64,000 nt of DNA from an uncultured Pseudomonadota bacterium (GTDB taxonomy: Bacteria; Pseudomonadota; Alphaproteobacteria; Rs-D84), in assembly GCA_902781465.1 (NCBI GenBank), contig CACZJK010000002.1, positions 44,334 to 108,333 on the forward strand, read 5' to 3'. Below the pieces are notes generated by a model that was not told the origin of the DNA, made no database searches, and worked only from the letters and a program-made list of their open reading frames with translations. This document shows positions 8,267 through 18,258 of this stretch, in pieces. Each line of letters begins with the position of its first letter. Position 1 is the stretch's first letter. The position numbers and the translations under genes were made by a program.

Positions 8267-11200
8267 GTGTCAGATTTTGTACATTTGCGGGTTCATTCAA
8301 AAATATCTGTTGGTGCAAGCACCCTGTCTGTGGCGGCTAATAAAAAATTAGGTATATTAAAAGGTATACCGGAATTATGCCATGATAATAATATGTTTGC
8401 GTGTGCTTTGACAGATACGAATATGATGTCGGGATGTGCGGAATTTTCTGATGTTATGCCGTCCAGTAAATTACAACCAATAATAGGTGTCGAATTATCT
8501 TTGAATCATCACAGTGCCGATCCAAAAATATTGCGTCAATCTTCTTTGTCCAAGATAGTGTTATTGGCAAAACATCATGAAGGATATCTGAATTTGTGTG
8601 AACTTAGCCGTATTATGTATATGCGCCAGGAAAATCATCATTTGGGCCCTTATATAACAATGGCAGAATTAAAGGCGCATAAAGATGATTTGATTTGTTT
8701 GTCTGGCGCGCATACCGGCGCAATTGGTATGGCAATTTTAAACAATCAAAATAATACCGCATTTAATCTGGCGCAGCAATTCTTGGATATATTTGGAAAT
8801 AATTTTTATATAGAAATTCAGCGTCATGGATTGGCAGACGAAATAAAAACAGAACCTGTGTTTTTACAGATAGCACGTGATTTGAATATTCCAATTGTGG
8901 CAACTAATGATGTGTGTTTTGCGCATCCTGATGATTATGAAGCAATGGATGCCTTGGGCTGTGTGTTGGGACAAACAAAAGTTATTGACCCAGACAGACC
9001 ACGTAAATCGTCTGAACAATATTTTAAAACAAGTGAAGAAATGTCGGAATTGTTTTCTGATTTACCAGAAGCGATTGAAAATACAGTCAATATTGCAAAA
9101 AGATGTGCTTTCTTTGTAAATGTTCATGAAAAGCCTTTGTTGCCAAAATTCGGTGATAATTTTGAAATTGAATGTCAAATGTTGCGTGATAATACGATTA
9201 ACGGCTTAACGAAACGATTAAAAGATCATAATATTACAGATACTGCGCCCTATTTCGAACAGGCAGAATTTGAATTAAAAACCATTATTGGTATGGGGTT
9301 CCCTGGATATTTCTTAATCGTTGCAGATTATATCAATTGGTGTCGTAATAATGATATTTTGACTGGACCGGGACGTGGTTCTGGTGCGGGTTCTATTGTT
9401 GCGTGGGCATTGGGTATCACTCACGTTGACCCATTAAAGTATGGTTTGCTTTTTGAAAGATTTTTGAACCCGGATCGTATTTCAATGCCAGATTTCGACG
9501 TTGACTTTGAACCAACGGGGATTGAACGCGTTCTAGATTATGTTGGTGAAAAATATGGCCGCGATTCAGTGTGTCGAATAATTACTTTTGGTTCATTGCA
9601 GGCGCGTGGTGCAGTTCGTGATATTGGGCGTGTATACGGTATGCCTTATTCTAAATCGGACCGGCTTTCTAAATTGATACCACAAGATGCAAAGACTTTA
9701 CGTGAAGCGGTAGATTCATCACATGAAATCCAAGAAGTTTTGGAAAACGATCCAGATATGGCAAAAGTTGTTGAAGTGGCCGAAGATTTGGAAGGATCAA
9801 TTCGAAATCTGGGCCAGCACGCATGTGGCGTTGTTATCGGTGACCGTCCAACAACAAAAATTGCGCCGGTTTATCGTGATCCGGCGAACCCGTTGCCATC
9901 TTGCCAATTTGACGGACATTATTTGGAAAGTGCCGGTTTGATTAAGTTCGACTTTTTAGGATTGGAAACATTGGTTGTGTTGAAATATGCAACTAAGTTG
10001 ATTCAAAAAACACATGGTGTAAATATAGATTTGGATCAAATACCAACTGATGATGAAAAAACAATGCAGTTGTGGCAATCAGGTTTAACCGAAGGCATAT
10101 TCCAATTCGATGCGCCGTTTGTTCAGCAAACATTGAAAAAAATGCACCCAACCAGTTTCTTGGAAATATCGGCATTAAATGCTTTGAATCGACCAGGGCC
10201 TATTGCGTTTATTCCACAATTTATTGCGCGTATGCATGGCGAAGAAAAAATTGAGTATGTTCATCCAAGGGCCGAAGCCATTTTGAAAGAAAGTTATGGT
10301 ATTATCGTGTACCAAGAACAGGTTATGCTTTTGACGCGTGCTTTGGCGGGATTTACACGTGGTGAATCCGATACAGTGCGCAAGGCGATGGGTAAAAAGA
10401 AAGCCGATTTGTTGGCCAAGATGGAAATTAAATTCTTGGAAGGTTGTAAAACCGAAGGCACTTTGGACGAAGCAACTGCAAAAGATTTGTGGGAAAAGTT
10501 CAAGGAATTTGCAAAGTACGCATTTAATAAATCGCATGCTATCGCCTATTCTATCGTTGCAAATCAATGTGCGTATATAAAGGCTCATTATCCGGCAGAA
10601 TTTTTGGCTGCATCTATGTCCAGTAATATGAACGATACTGACCAATTGGCAATATTTGTAGATGATGCAAAATCAAACTTTAATATTCCAATTGTTGCAC
10701 CTGATATAAATGAAAGTGAATCTTTGTTCACCGTTAAAAATGGCAAGATTATTTATGCGCTTGCAGCGATTAAAGGTGTTGGAACTGTTGCGACAGATAT
10801 GATTGTTGCAGAACGCGAGGCAAATGGCAAATTTAAGAATCTGACAGACTTTATTAAACGTTGTTCGCCGTTTATCAATAAACGTATTTTAGAAGCCTTT
10901 GCAAAAGTTGGTGTTCTTGATTCATTGGAAAAGAATCGTGCGTTGATATTTATGAATGCAGATGCGATATTGGCATACGCGTCTAAATCACGTGAAAGTG
11001 CAAATTCTCTGTCTTTGTTTGCTAACACAACCCAAGATGATGTCAGCGAAGACAGATTGTTAAAAGATTTACCAAAAACGAAACAATGGACTTTTGCGCA
11101 AAGACTTGAAAACGAATTGTCAGCACTGGGTTTTTATATTTCCGCACATCCTCTTGATCAATATAAACATTTGATTGCGCGTACCAACTTGACGACCAGC

Positions 11201-11701
11201 CAGACATTATCGGCGTTGGGCGACAGAAAACCTGTTCAAATTGCCGTCAATGTTAATTCTTTTTCGCGTCGCAGAACTAAAACTGGCAAAGATATGTTAA
11301 CAATAAATGCTTCGGACAGTTTTGGTAATGTCGAAGGTGTTGCATTTGGTGAAGCGTCCATTGATTTATCGCAAACATTAAACACGGAAACAGAAGTTGT
11401 TATTTCTGGTAAAACATCTGTGCGCGACGACAGAATCTCTATATTTGTGGATTCTATAACGCCTTTGAATCAATGGGTTGCAAAAATAGCAAAAACAATG
11501 ACTATTGATATCAATGATAAATCTGTGTTGATGGATGTAAAAAAAGCATTGGCTGCATTGCCAATGGGATATACACGAATTGTTTTGAATTTGCATTCTG
11601 CGGAAAAAACAGTTGCTTTGACATTGAAAAACACAGTTGAATTAGGTGCCACAACTGCGAAAGATTTGATGGCTTTGGGAACAAGGGTTACAATAGAATA
11701 A
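8267..11701 (+). CDS. dnaE: DNA polymerase III alpha subunit
   Basis: 1144 residues starting at GTG 8267 behind AAGGAAGG. The N-terminal PHP domain starts FVHLRVHS, the degenerate form also seen in E. coli. The C-family polymerase catalytic Asp triplet is PDFDVDF at about residues 407-413, preceded by the GPGRGSGAGS loop. A helix-hairpin-helix region is present, followed by an OB fold near 985-1035. It is the replicative polymerase. The stop overlaps the rsmH ATG by one base (TAATG), so the two are probably co-transcribed with secA 30 bp upstream. Confidence 0.98.
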   Translation: MSDFVHLRVHSKISVGASTLSVAANKKLGILKGIPELCHDNNMFACALTDTNMMSGCAEFSDVMPSSKLQPIIGVELSLNHHSADPKILRQSSLSKIVLLAKHHEGYLNLCELSRIMYMRQENHHLGPYITMAELKAHKDDLICLSGAHTGAIGMAILNNQNNTAFNLAQQFLDIFGNNFYIEIQRHGLADEIKTEPVFLQIARDLNIPIVATNDVCFAHPDDYEAMDALGCVLGQTKVIDPDRPRKSSEQYFKTSEEMSELFSDLPEAIENTVNIAKRCAFFVNVHEKPLLPKFGDNFEIECQMLRDNTINGLTKRLKDHNITDTAPYFEQAEFELKTIIGMGFPGYFLIVADYINWCRNNDILTGPGRGSGAGSIVAWALGITHVDPLKYGLLFERFLNPDRISMPDFDVDFEPTGIERVLDYVGEKYGRDSVCRIITFGSLQARGAVRDIGRVYGMPYSKSDRLSKLIPQDAKTLREAVDSSHEIQEVLENDPDMAKVVEVAEDLEGSIRNLGQHACGVVIGDRPTTKIAPVYRDPANPLPSCQFDGHYLESAGLIKFDFLGLETLVVLKYATKLIQKTHGVNIDLDQIPTDDEKTMQLWQSGLTEGIFQFDAPFVQQTLKKMHPTSFLEISALNALNRPGPIAFIPQFIARMHGEEKIEYVHPRAEAILKESYGIIVYQEQVMLLTRALAGFTRGESDTVRKAMGKKKADLLAKMEIKFLEGCKTEGTLDEATAKDLWEKFKEFAKYAFNKSHAIAYSIVANQCAYIKAHYPAEFLAASMSSNMNDTDQLAIFVDDAKSNFNIPIVAPDINESESLFTVKNGKIIYALAAIKGVGTVATDMIVAEREANGKFKNLTDFIKRCSPFINKRILEAFAKVGVLDSLEKNRALIFMNADAILAYASKSRESANSLSLFANTTQDDVSEDRLLKDLPKTKQWTFAQRLENELSALGFYISAHPLDQYKHLIARTNLTTSQTLSALGDRKPVQIAVNVNSFSRRRTKTGKDMLTINASDSFGNVEGVAFGEASIDLSQTLNTETEVVISGKTSVRDDRISIFVDSITPLNQWVAKIAKTMTIDINDKSVLMDVKKALAALPMGYTRIVLNLHSAEKTVALTLKNTVELGATTAKDLMALGTRVTIE

Positions 11702-12549
11702 TGAAACATATACCTGTGCTTTTGAACGATGTGTTGGAAACACTTGGTGATATAAGTGGCCGAACGATAGTGGATTGTACTTTTGGGGCTGGTGGTTATT
11801 CACGTGCTTTTTTGGAACGTGGGGCAAATGTTATTGCTTTTGATCGTGATACAAATGTAATTGCCGATGCAGAAAAACTTAAACAAGAATATGGAAATAA
11901 ATTTCGTTTTATAAATGCGCCCTTTTCCGAAATTAAACAATTAAAATCTGATGAATTTGACGATGTAGTTTTTGATTTGGGCATTTCGTCAATGCAGATA
12001 GATAATGCGGAACGCGGTTTTTCATTTCGTTTTGATGCACCACTTGATATGCGTATGGATACGCGTACAGATATAACAGCGGCAGATTTGATAAATAACA
12101 AGACTGTTGAAGAATTGGCAGATATATTATATGAATATGGTGATATCAAAAAATCTTATAAAATGGCGGCATTATTAAAAGAAAAACAGCCCAAAACAAC
12201 TTTTGAATTGCGTGATTTGATAAAGGTTCCTGGTGATATTGCGCCGATATTCCAGGCATTGCGTATTGCGGTAAATGATGAAATGGGGCAAATCAAAGAC
12301 GCGTTGAATTCTGTTGATGAATTATTACAAACTGGCGGTCGTTGTGTTTGTGTGACTTTTCATTCTATCGAAGACAGAATAGTTAAAAATACTTTTCGTA
12401 AATGGACAGAAAACGTTGGTGATCCGCGATTGCCAACAATAATTGCGCCAAAGTATAAACTTTTGAAAACCAAAACCCCAACAGATGCGGAATTGGACAT
12501 GAATTCGCGTGCGCGTTCTGCACATTTAAGGGCTGTTCAAAAGGTGTAA
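11701..12549 (+). CDS. rsmH: 16S rRNA (cytosine-1402-N4)-methyltransferase RsmH
   Basis: 282 residues. The SAM-binding motif VDCTFGAGGYSRAFL is at about residues 24-38. The family-specific segments DLGISSMQID and RGFSFRFDAPLDMRMD are at about 93-122, and the C-terminal FHSIEDRIVK motif is near 218. It modifies C1402 in the ribosomal decoding centre. In most bacteria it heads the division/cell-wall cluster with ftsL and ftsI; here it follows dnaE and that cluster is absent. Confidence 0.97.
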   Translation: MKHIPVLLNDVLETLGDISGRTIVDCTFGAGGYSRAFLERGANVIAFDRDTNVIADAEKLKQEYGNKFRFINAPFSEIKQLKSDEFDDVVFDLGISSMQIDNAERGFSFRFDAPLDMRMDTRTDITAADLINNKTVEELADILYEYGDIKKSYKMAALLKEKQPKTTFELRDLIKVPGDIAPIFQALRIAVNDEMGQIKDALNSVDELLQTGGRCVCVTFHSIEDRIVKNTFRKWTENVGDPRLPTIIAPKYKLLKTKTPTDAELDMNSRARSAHLRAVQKV

Positions 12550-12558
12550 ATAATACTG

Positions 12559-12587
12559 TTGACCTGAGATTTAGTTTTTTGTTAAAA
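12559..12587 (+). promoter_or_regulatory. Probable sigma-70 promoter for the 12.6-13.7 kb gene pair
   Basis: TTGACC at 12559-12564 and TTAAAA at 12582-12587 with a 17-bp spacer, 25 bp before the next start codon. Confidence 0.55.
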
Positions 12588-12612
12588 TGACGAAAGGAAA
12601 AAGGAAAAAAGG

Positions 12613-13104
12613 ATGAAAAAGTTATTATTTGGTTTATTGGCTGTGTTGGGTATCTCTGACGCTTTTGCTAATCCGGCATGTGCAGTTTGTACGGTTGCCA
12701 TTGGTGCAACACTTACTATTTCCAGAAAACTGGGTGTTTGTGATAATGCGGTGGCTGTTTGGTTGGGTGCTTTTTTGGTAATTATGGGATATTGGTTAAT
12801 CAAATGGTTTGATAAAAAGAATTGGCATTTTTGGGGACGTGATGTCCTTTTAATGCTTTTAACATTTTCTATGATAGCAGGATTATATATTCATCATTTG
12901 TCTTACAGTCCATGCTATTGGATAATTGATGCATTTTTGTTTTGGGCAATTATTGGTGGGGTTGTATATGTTGTTTCTCAGAAATTATATGAATATATGA
13001 AGCGTCGCAACAATAATCACGCACACTTTCCTTTTGAAAAAGTCGTGTTGGCAATAGTGATGCTGATGATAACAAGTATGTTGGTTTCGAAATTCGCAAT
13101 GTAA
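12613..13104 (+). CDS. Polytopic membrane protein with N-terminal CAVC motif
   Basis: 163 residues. A signal-like first helix ends at ADAFANPA-type sequence near residue 20 and is followed at once by CAVCTVAIGA. Four further hydrophobic segments lie at about 48-66, 76-93, 100-118 and 140-160. The Cys-x-x-Cys just outside the membrane suggests a redox or metal-binding role (inference). It is followed 16 bp later by another conserved unknown, so the two probably form an operon. From memory the CxVC-T-x-A-I-G-A start resembles proteins of candidate-phyla bacteria; I could not check this. Confidence 0.65.
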   Translation: MKKLLFGLLAVLGISDAFANPACAVCTVAIGATLTISRKLGVCDNAVAVWLGAFLVIMGYWLIKWFDKKNWHFWGRDVLLMLLTFSMIAGLYIHHLSYSPCYWIIDAFLFWAIIGGVVYVVSQKLYEYMKRRNNNHAHFPFEKVVLAIVMLMITSMLVSKFAM

Positions 13105-13120
13105 ATAAAGGGACAGTATT

Positions 13121-13720
13121 ATGAAAAAAAACAGTAAAAAATTATCTATGGAAGAAATGATAGAAAAGTTGGATGCGGCGAAAAAAGCGAATCCTCTTGA
13201 TTTATCTTCGGATCAGGATTTGTCGATAGCATTGATGAATCTGGTATCTTTGGAAGAACATTTCTTTTTCAGTGGTGCCAAAACGGGCAAAGTTGGTTTT
13301 TATGATTTAATTAATACTGTTCGTACTATGCGCAAAGAACTGATGGAACGCATTGTGAAAAAATCCAGTGGCGACGATGGCGAAGTTTGGTGTATTTCTA
13401 AACATTTGTTGGCGGCTTCTATGCGTATTTATGAAGTTGGAACAAAGGCAATTGGTGCAGGCAAGAAAAAAGAAGCATACGAAATGTTTGAAAAAGCATA
13501 CGATTTATATTCCTTGTTCTGGGGCTTGAATATGCACTTGATTGATTTGGACGGTGTCCATGAATCTGTGCCAACTTTTTATGACGGGGCTTCAAAAGCA
13601 TGCGCAGATAATAAAGAAGTAAAAAAAGCAGTAAAAGCACCAAAAAAAGAAGAAAAAGTTTCTGGTGTAAAAAGACTGGGACAATGGGTTAAAAACGCGG
13701 TTAATTGTTGTATAGAATAA
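13121..13720 (+). CDS. Conserved soluble protein of unknown function
   Basis: 199 residues, mostly helical, without signal or membrane segment. Notable segments are LVSLEEHFFFSGAKTGK near 42-58 and EVWCISKHLLAASMRIYEVG near 93-112, then a repeat-like helix KKEAYEMFEKAYDLYSLFWG. The tail (about 165-185) is Lys-rich. The WCxxKHLLAAsMR segment looks like a conserved family core that I associate with candidate-phyla genomes, which is unverified. It is probably co-transcribed with the membrane protein upstream. Confidence 0.65.
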   Translation: MKKNSKKLSMEEMIEKLDAAKKANPLDLSSDQDLSIALMNLVSLEEHFFFSGAKTGKVGFYDLINTVRTMRKELMERIVKKSSGDDGEVWCISKHLLAASMRIYEVGTKAIGAGKKKEAYEMFEKAYDLYSLFWGLNMHLIDLDGVHESVPTFYDGASKACADNKEVKKAVKAPKKEEKVSGVKRLGQWVKNAVNCCIE

Positions 13721-13775
13721 ATTCTTGCGTTGATATACCAAAAAATGATAAAATGAATAAAAAGAGAGAAAAGAA

Positions 13776-16208
13776 GTGGCGGGTTTTATCAAAAATATCT
13801 TGAAAATGTCAGTAATAGCGCTGGTTGTGCCAAGTGTTGTGTTTGGTGCGCAACAGCAAAATCCGCGTGGTGCGTCTGGTGCGCGTTCTGCTCGTTCTGC
13901 TGATTCTGTAAGCAATGCATCAATCCGTCGTTCTGCTACGTCAGTGATTGCACGTTCGGCAAATTCTAATAATCGTCAAAGTCGTGCGGTTGTGACTGCG
14001 CGTCCGGCAACCGTTCGCACGGCGTCAGTTCGTTCAGTGCGTCCTGTGGTGGTCACTGGCGGTAATACTGCGCGCGGCGCAACAAAATCTGCTTTTGCTC
14101 GTTCTGGGACTAAACAACAGAAAGTTGGTGGGGGAAAGTTATCTCGTGCTGGTGTTGCACGCGCAACGGCTGTGTTCAATGATATTACTAAAATTGGTGG
14201 CGGCTATGCAAATTGTCGTGATGCGTATGCAACATGTATGGATCAAATGTGTGCAAACGCCAATGATACATATCGCAGATGTTTTTGCAGTGATAGATTC
14301 ACAGAATTTCGTGAAACAGAAGATAAAATGGATACTGCGTTAAAGATGTTGGCGGAATTCCAAGACAATAATTTAAACGCTGTTGATAAAACTGCGGCCG
14401 AAGTTGATGCTATGTACAGCGCAACCGAGGGTGAAAAAGCTATCAAGAGAGATTCTTCTGCTTCCAGTGATTTATTACAAAGTGTAACTGATATTTTATC
14501 GGGTAAAAAAACAACAACTCAACCGAAACAATCATCTACATCGTTGGGAATCTTAGATTTTTCAGGTTTTTCATCAAATAATGATGATATATTTGGCGGT
14601 GGTTCTTCTTCTTTGTTTGGTGGAACGTCTTCTTCTTATACAGATGTTTCAACATTGGAAGGAAAAGAATTGTACGATAATGCAATGCAACAATGCAGTG
14701 AAATCACACGCGAAGCATGTGGTGGTGACGCTATGTTTAACCTGGCACGCAGTGCTTACTCTATAATGATAACTCAAGATTGTAATGCGTATGAAAAAAG
14801 CATAAACACAAAGAGAGCGAGTATAGAAGAAACAGTTAGAACCGCCAGAAAATATTTGATGGAAGCCAGATTGGAAGAACAACGCGCACATAATTCTGCC
14901 AGTGTTAATGGATGTCTTGAAAAAGTTGAGAATGAGATTCGCAAGCCTGTTGTATGTGGCGAAAATTATGAAAAATGTATGGATTATTCTGGACAATACA
15001 TAGATTATTCAGGAAATCCTGTTTATTCTCAGGCGTTGTTTGGTCTGAATAATTTAATTGTTTTGGATGGAACTGCCGATGTTTTGGGTGCAAATCCTAA
15101 ATTTGATCAATGGTTGGATGAAAAAAGAAAATACGCAGAAACTGCATTGAATACATGCCGTGATGATGCAGAAACCGTATGGTATGAATTCAAACGTTCT
15201 GCCCTTATTCAGATTGCCCAGGCACAAGATGCCAAGATTCAGGAAGTTAAAGATTCTTGTGTTGCAACAATAAAACAGTGTTATGATAAAAATACTGGGG
15301 CTATGAAATCATTGGACAATACAAACACACAAGGAACCGGTGCTGTTGCGGCGGTTGCTGCGCGTGGTATGTGTTATGACCGTGTTCAGGCTTGTGCGGC
15401 ATTGTATGGTGATCCGAACGGCTGTAAGTATGATGACGCGACAAAGAAATTATCAAATGCAGACGGTAAAAAATGCGGTTTGCAATCTTTGTTGGCTTTC
15501 GTTGATACCGTTGACAGCGTAAAAGTTGCCGAAGGATGCGAATCTGTACTTACAAAGTATGCACACGAATTATGTCCTGATATTCCAGAAGAAAAAGACG
15601 AAGATGGTAATGTTATTGTCGAAGCGGTCCCTTATGGACAATGCGCAACTGGAACTATGAAGAAAAGCAAAAATGAATTGCGTGCTGCCATGAACAACAG
15701 AATGGAAGTGTTCTGTGTACACGATTTGGTAAATGAAGATGATTCACGTACAATTGGCAATTCATCGGCGTTTAATACAAATATTATGAATCAAGTCATC
15801 AAAGAAATTTATGACAAACTGGGTATAGCGTTCACCATTGGTTGTGAAGAAATGGGTGGAACTTGGGTTACTGCTGGTGAAGTTGCACGTCCTGATTATA
15901 ATATGCTGGTCCAAGAATATTATACAAAATACTATGGAACCACTGTAACATCACTAAGCCAATATAAGTCATTGGGGCTGGAAGATTATGGTTGGTGTAT
16001 ATCCGCTGACAGACAAAATCAATGTTTGAATTTGGGTGAAGAATATACTACGGGTCTGGATTCAAACGGTTCTTGCAAATTGACAGATTTGTGGTTTATG
16101 GATATGTGTTTGGATATATTACATGGCCGTTGGGATGGCGCAAACTGTGTGATGGAAAATGTCACCCAAGAAATGGCAGGCGGAACATCTAGCAGTTCAA
16201 GAAGATAA
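13776..16208 (+). CDS. Large Cys-rich exported protein
   Basis: 810 residues from GTG 13776, the likely start because an AGAGAGAAAAG site precedes it. The signal peptide ends near VVFGA. Residues 25-120 are a low-complexity Ala/Arg/Ser/Val-rich stretch. From about 145 on the protein carries many Cys, starting with the CRDAYATCMDQMC cluster, in helical context, with a Gly/Ser/Phe linker near 265-290. Cys spacing suggests disulfides in the periplasm or at the surface. No enzyme motif is visible. The Arg/Cys style resembles the 417-residue exported protein at 60265-61518, perhaps a lineage-specific family. Confidence 0.7.
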   Translation: MAGFIKNILKMSVIALVVPSVVFGAQQQNPRGASGARSARSADSVSNASIRRSATSVIARSANSNNRQSRAVVTARPATVRTASVRSVRPVVVTGGNTARGATKSAFARSGTKQQKVGGGKLSRAGVARATAVFNDITKIGGGYANCRDAYATCMDQMCANANDTYRRCFCSDRFTEFRETEDKMDTALKMLAEFQDNNLNAVDKTAAEVDAMYSATEGEKAIKRDSSASSDLLQSVTDILSGKKTTTQPKQSSTSLGILDFSGFSSNNDDIFGGGSSSLFGGTSSSYTDVSTLEGKELYDNAMQQCSEITREACGGDAMFNLARSAYSIMITQDCNAYEKSINTKRASIEETVRTARKYLMEARLEEQRAHNSASVNGCLEKVENEIRKPVVCGENYEKCMDYSGQYIDYSGNPVYSQALFGLNNLIVLDGTADVLGANPKFDQWLDEKRKYAETALNTCRDDAETVWYEFKRSALIQIAQAQDAKIQEVKDSCVATIKQCYDKNTGAMKSLDNTNTQGTGAVAAVAARGMCYDRVQACAALYGDPNGCKYDDATKKLSNADGKKCGLQSLLAFVDTVDSVKVAEGCESVLTKYAHELCPDIPEEKDEDGNVIVEAVPYGQCATGTMKKSKNELRAAMNNRMEVFCVHDLVNEDDSRTIGNSSAFNTNIMNQVIKEIYDKLGIAFTIGCEEMGGTWVTAGEVARPDYNMLVQEYYTKYYGTTVTSLSQYKSLGLEDYGWCISADRQNQCLNLGEEYTTGLDSNGSCKLTDLWFMDMCLDILHGRWDGANCVMENVTQEMAGGTSSSSRR

Positions 16209-16234
16209 AAAAACGCCAATTTGGCGTTTTTTTT
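16207..16234. terminator. Bidirectional terminator
   Basis: The hairpin AAACGCCAA/TTGGCGTTT with A-run and T-run flanks sits between convergent genes and can serve both. Confidence 0.85.
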
Positions 16235-16649
16235 ATTTATCTTCACCATTTAATAATTTCAACATATCCATAATGGTCTTTCGTTGGGAATCTGACGGTA
16301 AATTCCAATAAAGATTTATCAATTGCAAAGATTCGTTTTTGCTTAAGGGGTCATCTTCTTTTGCTTCCGAAACACGCATTGAACGTGTGGCTTTGGTTTC
16401 AGGTGGAAAATTACCTGGCAGGCCAGAAAAGAAAAACGCGACAGATGTTTCTAATGCCTGACTTAAATCAAACAGGCGTGCCGCAGGGATGCGATTGCCG
16501 GCGGTTTCATATTTTTGAATTTGTTGAAAACTTACGCCACATTTCTTTGCCAAATCTGTTTGTGTCATCCCCAGCATAACACGACGCAACTGTAAACGTT
16601 TGGCGATGTGTTGATCTACTTCGGTGATAATGATTGCTTTACGGACCAT
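16233..16649 (-). CDS. XRE-family helix-turn-helix regulator
   Basis: 138 residues. The HTH_3 domain spans about 10-70: VDQHIAKRLQLRRVMLGMTQ, then the TDLAKKCGVSFQQIQKYE recognition region. This is followed by the IPAARLFDLSQALETSVAFF segment typical of alphaproteobacterial XRE regulators. The C-terminal ~60 residues are a small acidic/helical extension. It is a dimeric DNA-binding repressor or activator by family. It is divergent from gpmI, with about 110 bp between them where it may act; the target is unknown. Confidence 0.88.
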   Translation of the reverse strand: MVRKAIIITEVDQHIAKRLQLRRVMLGMTQTDLAKKCGVSFQQIQKYETAGNRIPAARLFDLSQALETSVAFFFSGLPGNFPPETKATRSMRVSEAKEDDPLSKNESLQLINLYWNLPSDSQRKTIMDMLKLLNGEDK

Positions 16650-16760
16650 TTTATTTCCTTATTGTAAGAAAAACTTCTTATGTTTTACAACATACAATGT
16701 TTCTTTTTGTTTTGCAATGAAAAAACATATATGATACCCTTTGTGCATAAAGGGAAAAAG

Positions 16761-18230
16761 ATGATGAAACCAATTGTTTTATGTATTTTGGACGGCGTGG
16801 GAATAAATGCAGATAAATCGCATAATGCGGTGGCGATGGCAAATATGCCCTATTTTGAAAGTTTATTAAAAGAATATCCTTGTTCGAAATTAAATGCTTC
16901 TGGGAACGCAGTTGGCTTGCCAGATGGAATTATGGGAAATTCGGAAGTTGGCCATATAACAATCGGTTCAGGACGTATAGTAAATCAATTTTTGCGTCGC
17001 TTTGAAATTGAAAATTTATCAATAAATGAACCATTAAATAACTTTATTAAATCAGTTAAAAATGATGGCGGCATTGTCCACGTGGCGGGCCTTATGTCTG
17101 ATGGTCGTGTTCATGCAAATTTGGCAGATATAATAAAGACTATAAAATACATTACAAAAAATGATTTGCGTGTATGTATTCATTTTATCGCTGATGGTCG
17201 TGATACACCGCCACAATCTGCACAGAAATATATCGATATAATAAAATCTGAATTGGCGGCAGATTTAGAAAAAGATACAGTATTTTTTGGAACTTTATCT
17301 GGTCGTTATTATGCAATGGACAGGAACAATAATCAGGATAGAACGCAACAGGCTTTTGATGCAATAGAACGCGGTGAATCTGAATATCATTATAACAATA
17401 TTGATTCTGCATTATTGGCGGCGTATGCGCGCGGTGAAACAGATGAATTTATTAAACCGACAGTCATAAATACAACAAAACTGACAACGCGTGATGGATT
17501 CTTGTTCTGTAATTACAGGTCAGACAGGGCGCGTCAAATTATGCGCAAAGTTGTTGAAAATGGTTGCCATATATTATGCTTTTCCCAATATGGCGAAGGT
17601 TTGGATGATGTTTGCCCTGCACTTTTGCCAGATATAAAAACAGAAAATACATTGGGTGATATTTTGGCGGCAAACGGTAAATCGCAGTTGCGAATTGCAG
17701 AAACCGAAAAATATAATCACGTGACTTATTTTATGGATGCAGAACGTAATATAGATTATGAAAACGAAGAAAAAGTTTTAATTCCATCGCCATCTGTTGC
17801 AACATTTGATATGAAACCTGAAATGTCTGCAAATGAAATCACAGATGCGCTTTTGCCACGTTTATCAAAGTTTGATGTTGTGCTGTTGAATTTTGCAAAT
17901 GGTGATATGGTTGGACACACTGGTAATGAAAGTGCTGCAATAAAAGCAATGGAATGTTTGGATAAGCAATTGTCAAAAATTGTTCCTGTGGTGCTTGATT
18001 TAGATGGTGCTGTTTTAATAATCGCAGACCATGGTAATGCAGAACAAATGTGGGATAACGAACATAACGTTCCGTTGACATCACACACAACAAATCCTGT
18101 GCCATTTATAATCGTTTCAAACCACGTATTTGTCGCACATGATGGCGGTTTAAGTGATATTGCCCCAACAATATTAAAATTATTGGGTATAAAAAAACCG
18201 GCCGAAATGACCGGTGAAAGTTTGGTTTAG
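16761..18230 (+). CDS. gpmI: 2,3-bisphosphoglycerate-independent phosphoglycerate mutase
   Basis: 489 residues. The alkaline-phosphatase-superfamily start PIVLCILDGVGIN carries a metal Asp, and the phosphoserine site MGNSEVGH has the catalytic Ser at about residue 61. The HFIADGRDTPP motif and a C-terminal metal site IIADHGNAEQM are also present. It converts 3-phosphoglycerate to 2-phosphoglycerate in glycolysis. The start at 16761 has AAAGGGAAAAAG immediately upstream; the longer open frame from 16680 would place 27 unrelated residues before the conserved start. Confidence 0.96.
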   Translation: MMKPIVLCILDGVGINADKSHNAVAMANMPYFESLLKEYPCSKLNASGNAVGLPDGIMGNSEVGHITIGSGRIVNQFLRRFEIENLSINEPLNNFIKSVKNDGGIVHVAGLMSDGRVHANLADIIKTIKYITKNDLRVCIHFIADGRDTPPQSAQKYIDIIKSELAADLEKDTVFFGTLSGRYYAMDRNNNQDRTQQAFDAIERGESEYHYNNIDSALLAAYARGETDEFIKPTVINTTKLTTRDGFLFCNYRSDRARQIMRKVVENGCHILCFSQYGEGLDDVCPALLPDIKTENTLGDILAANGKSQLRIAETEKYNHVTYFMDAERNIDYENEEKVLIPSPSVATFDMKPEMSANEITDALLPRLSKFDVVLLNFANGDMVGHTGNESAAIKAMECLDKQLSKIVPVVLDLDGAVLIIADHGNAEQMWDNEHNVPLTSHTTNPVPFIIVSNHVFVAHDGGLSDIAPTILKLLGIKKPAEMTGESLV

Positions 18231-18258
18231 AAAAAATCCTGCAATTGCAGGATTTTTT
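18231..18258 (+). terminator. gpmI terminator
   Basis: AAAAAATCCTGC/GCAGGATTTTTT hairpin directly after the gpmI stop. It is symmetric, so it also serves the convergent gene on the other strand. Confidence 0.88.

Noticed and set aside
10175..10645. 156-residue - strand ORF inside dnaE
   Set aside because: Antisense shadow of conserved dnaE polymerase sequence with no ribosome site or family.
16680..16760. Upstream extension of gpmI
   Set aside because: The family start is at 16761 with its own Shine-Dalgarno; the extension is Phe/Cys-rich and lies in the promoter gap to the XRE gene.
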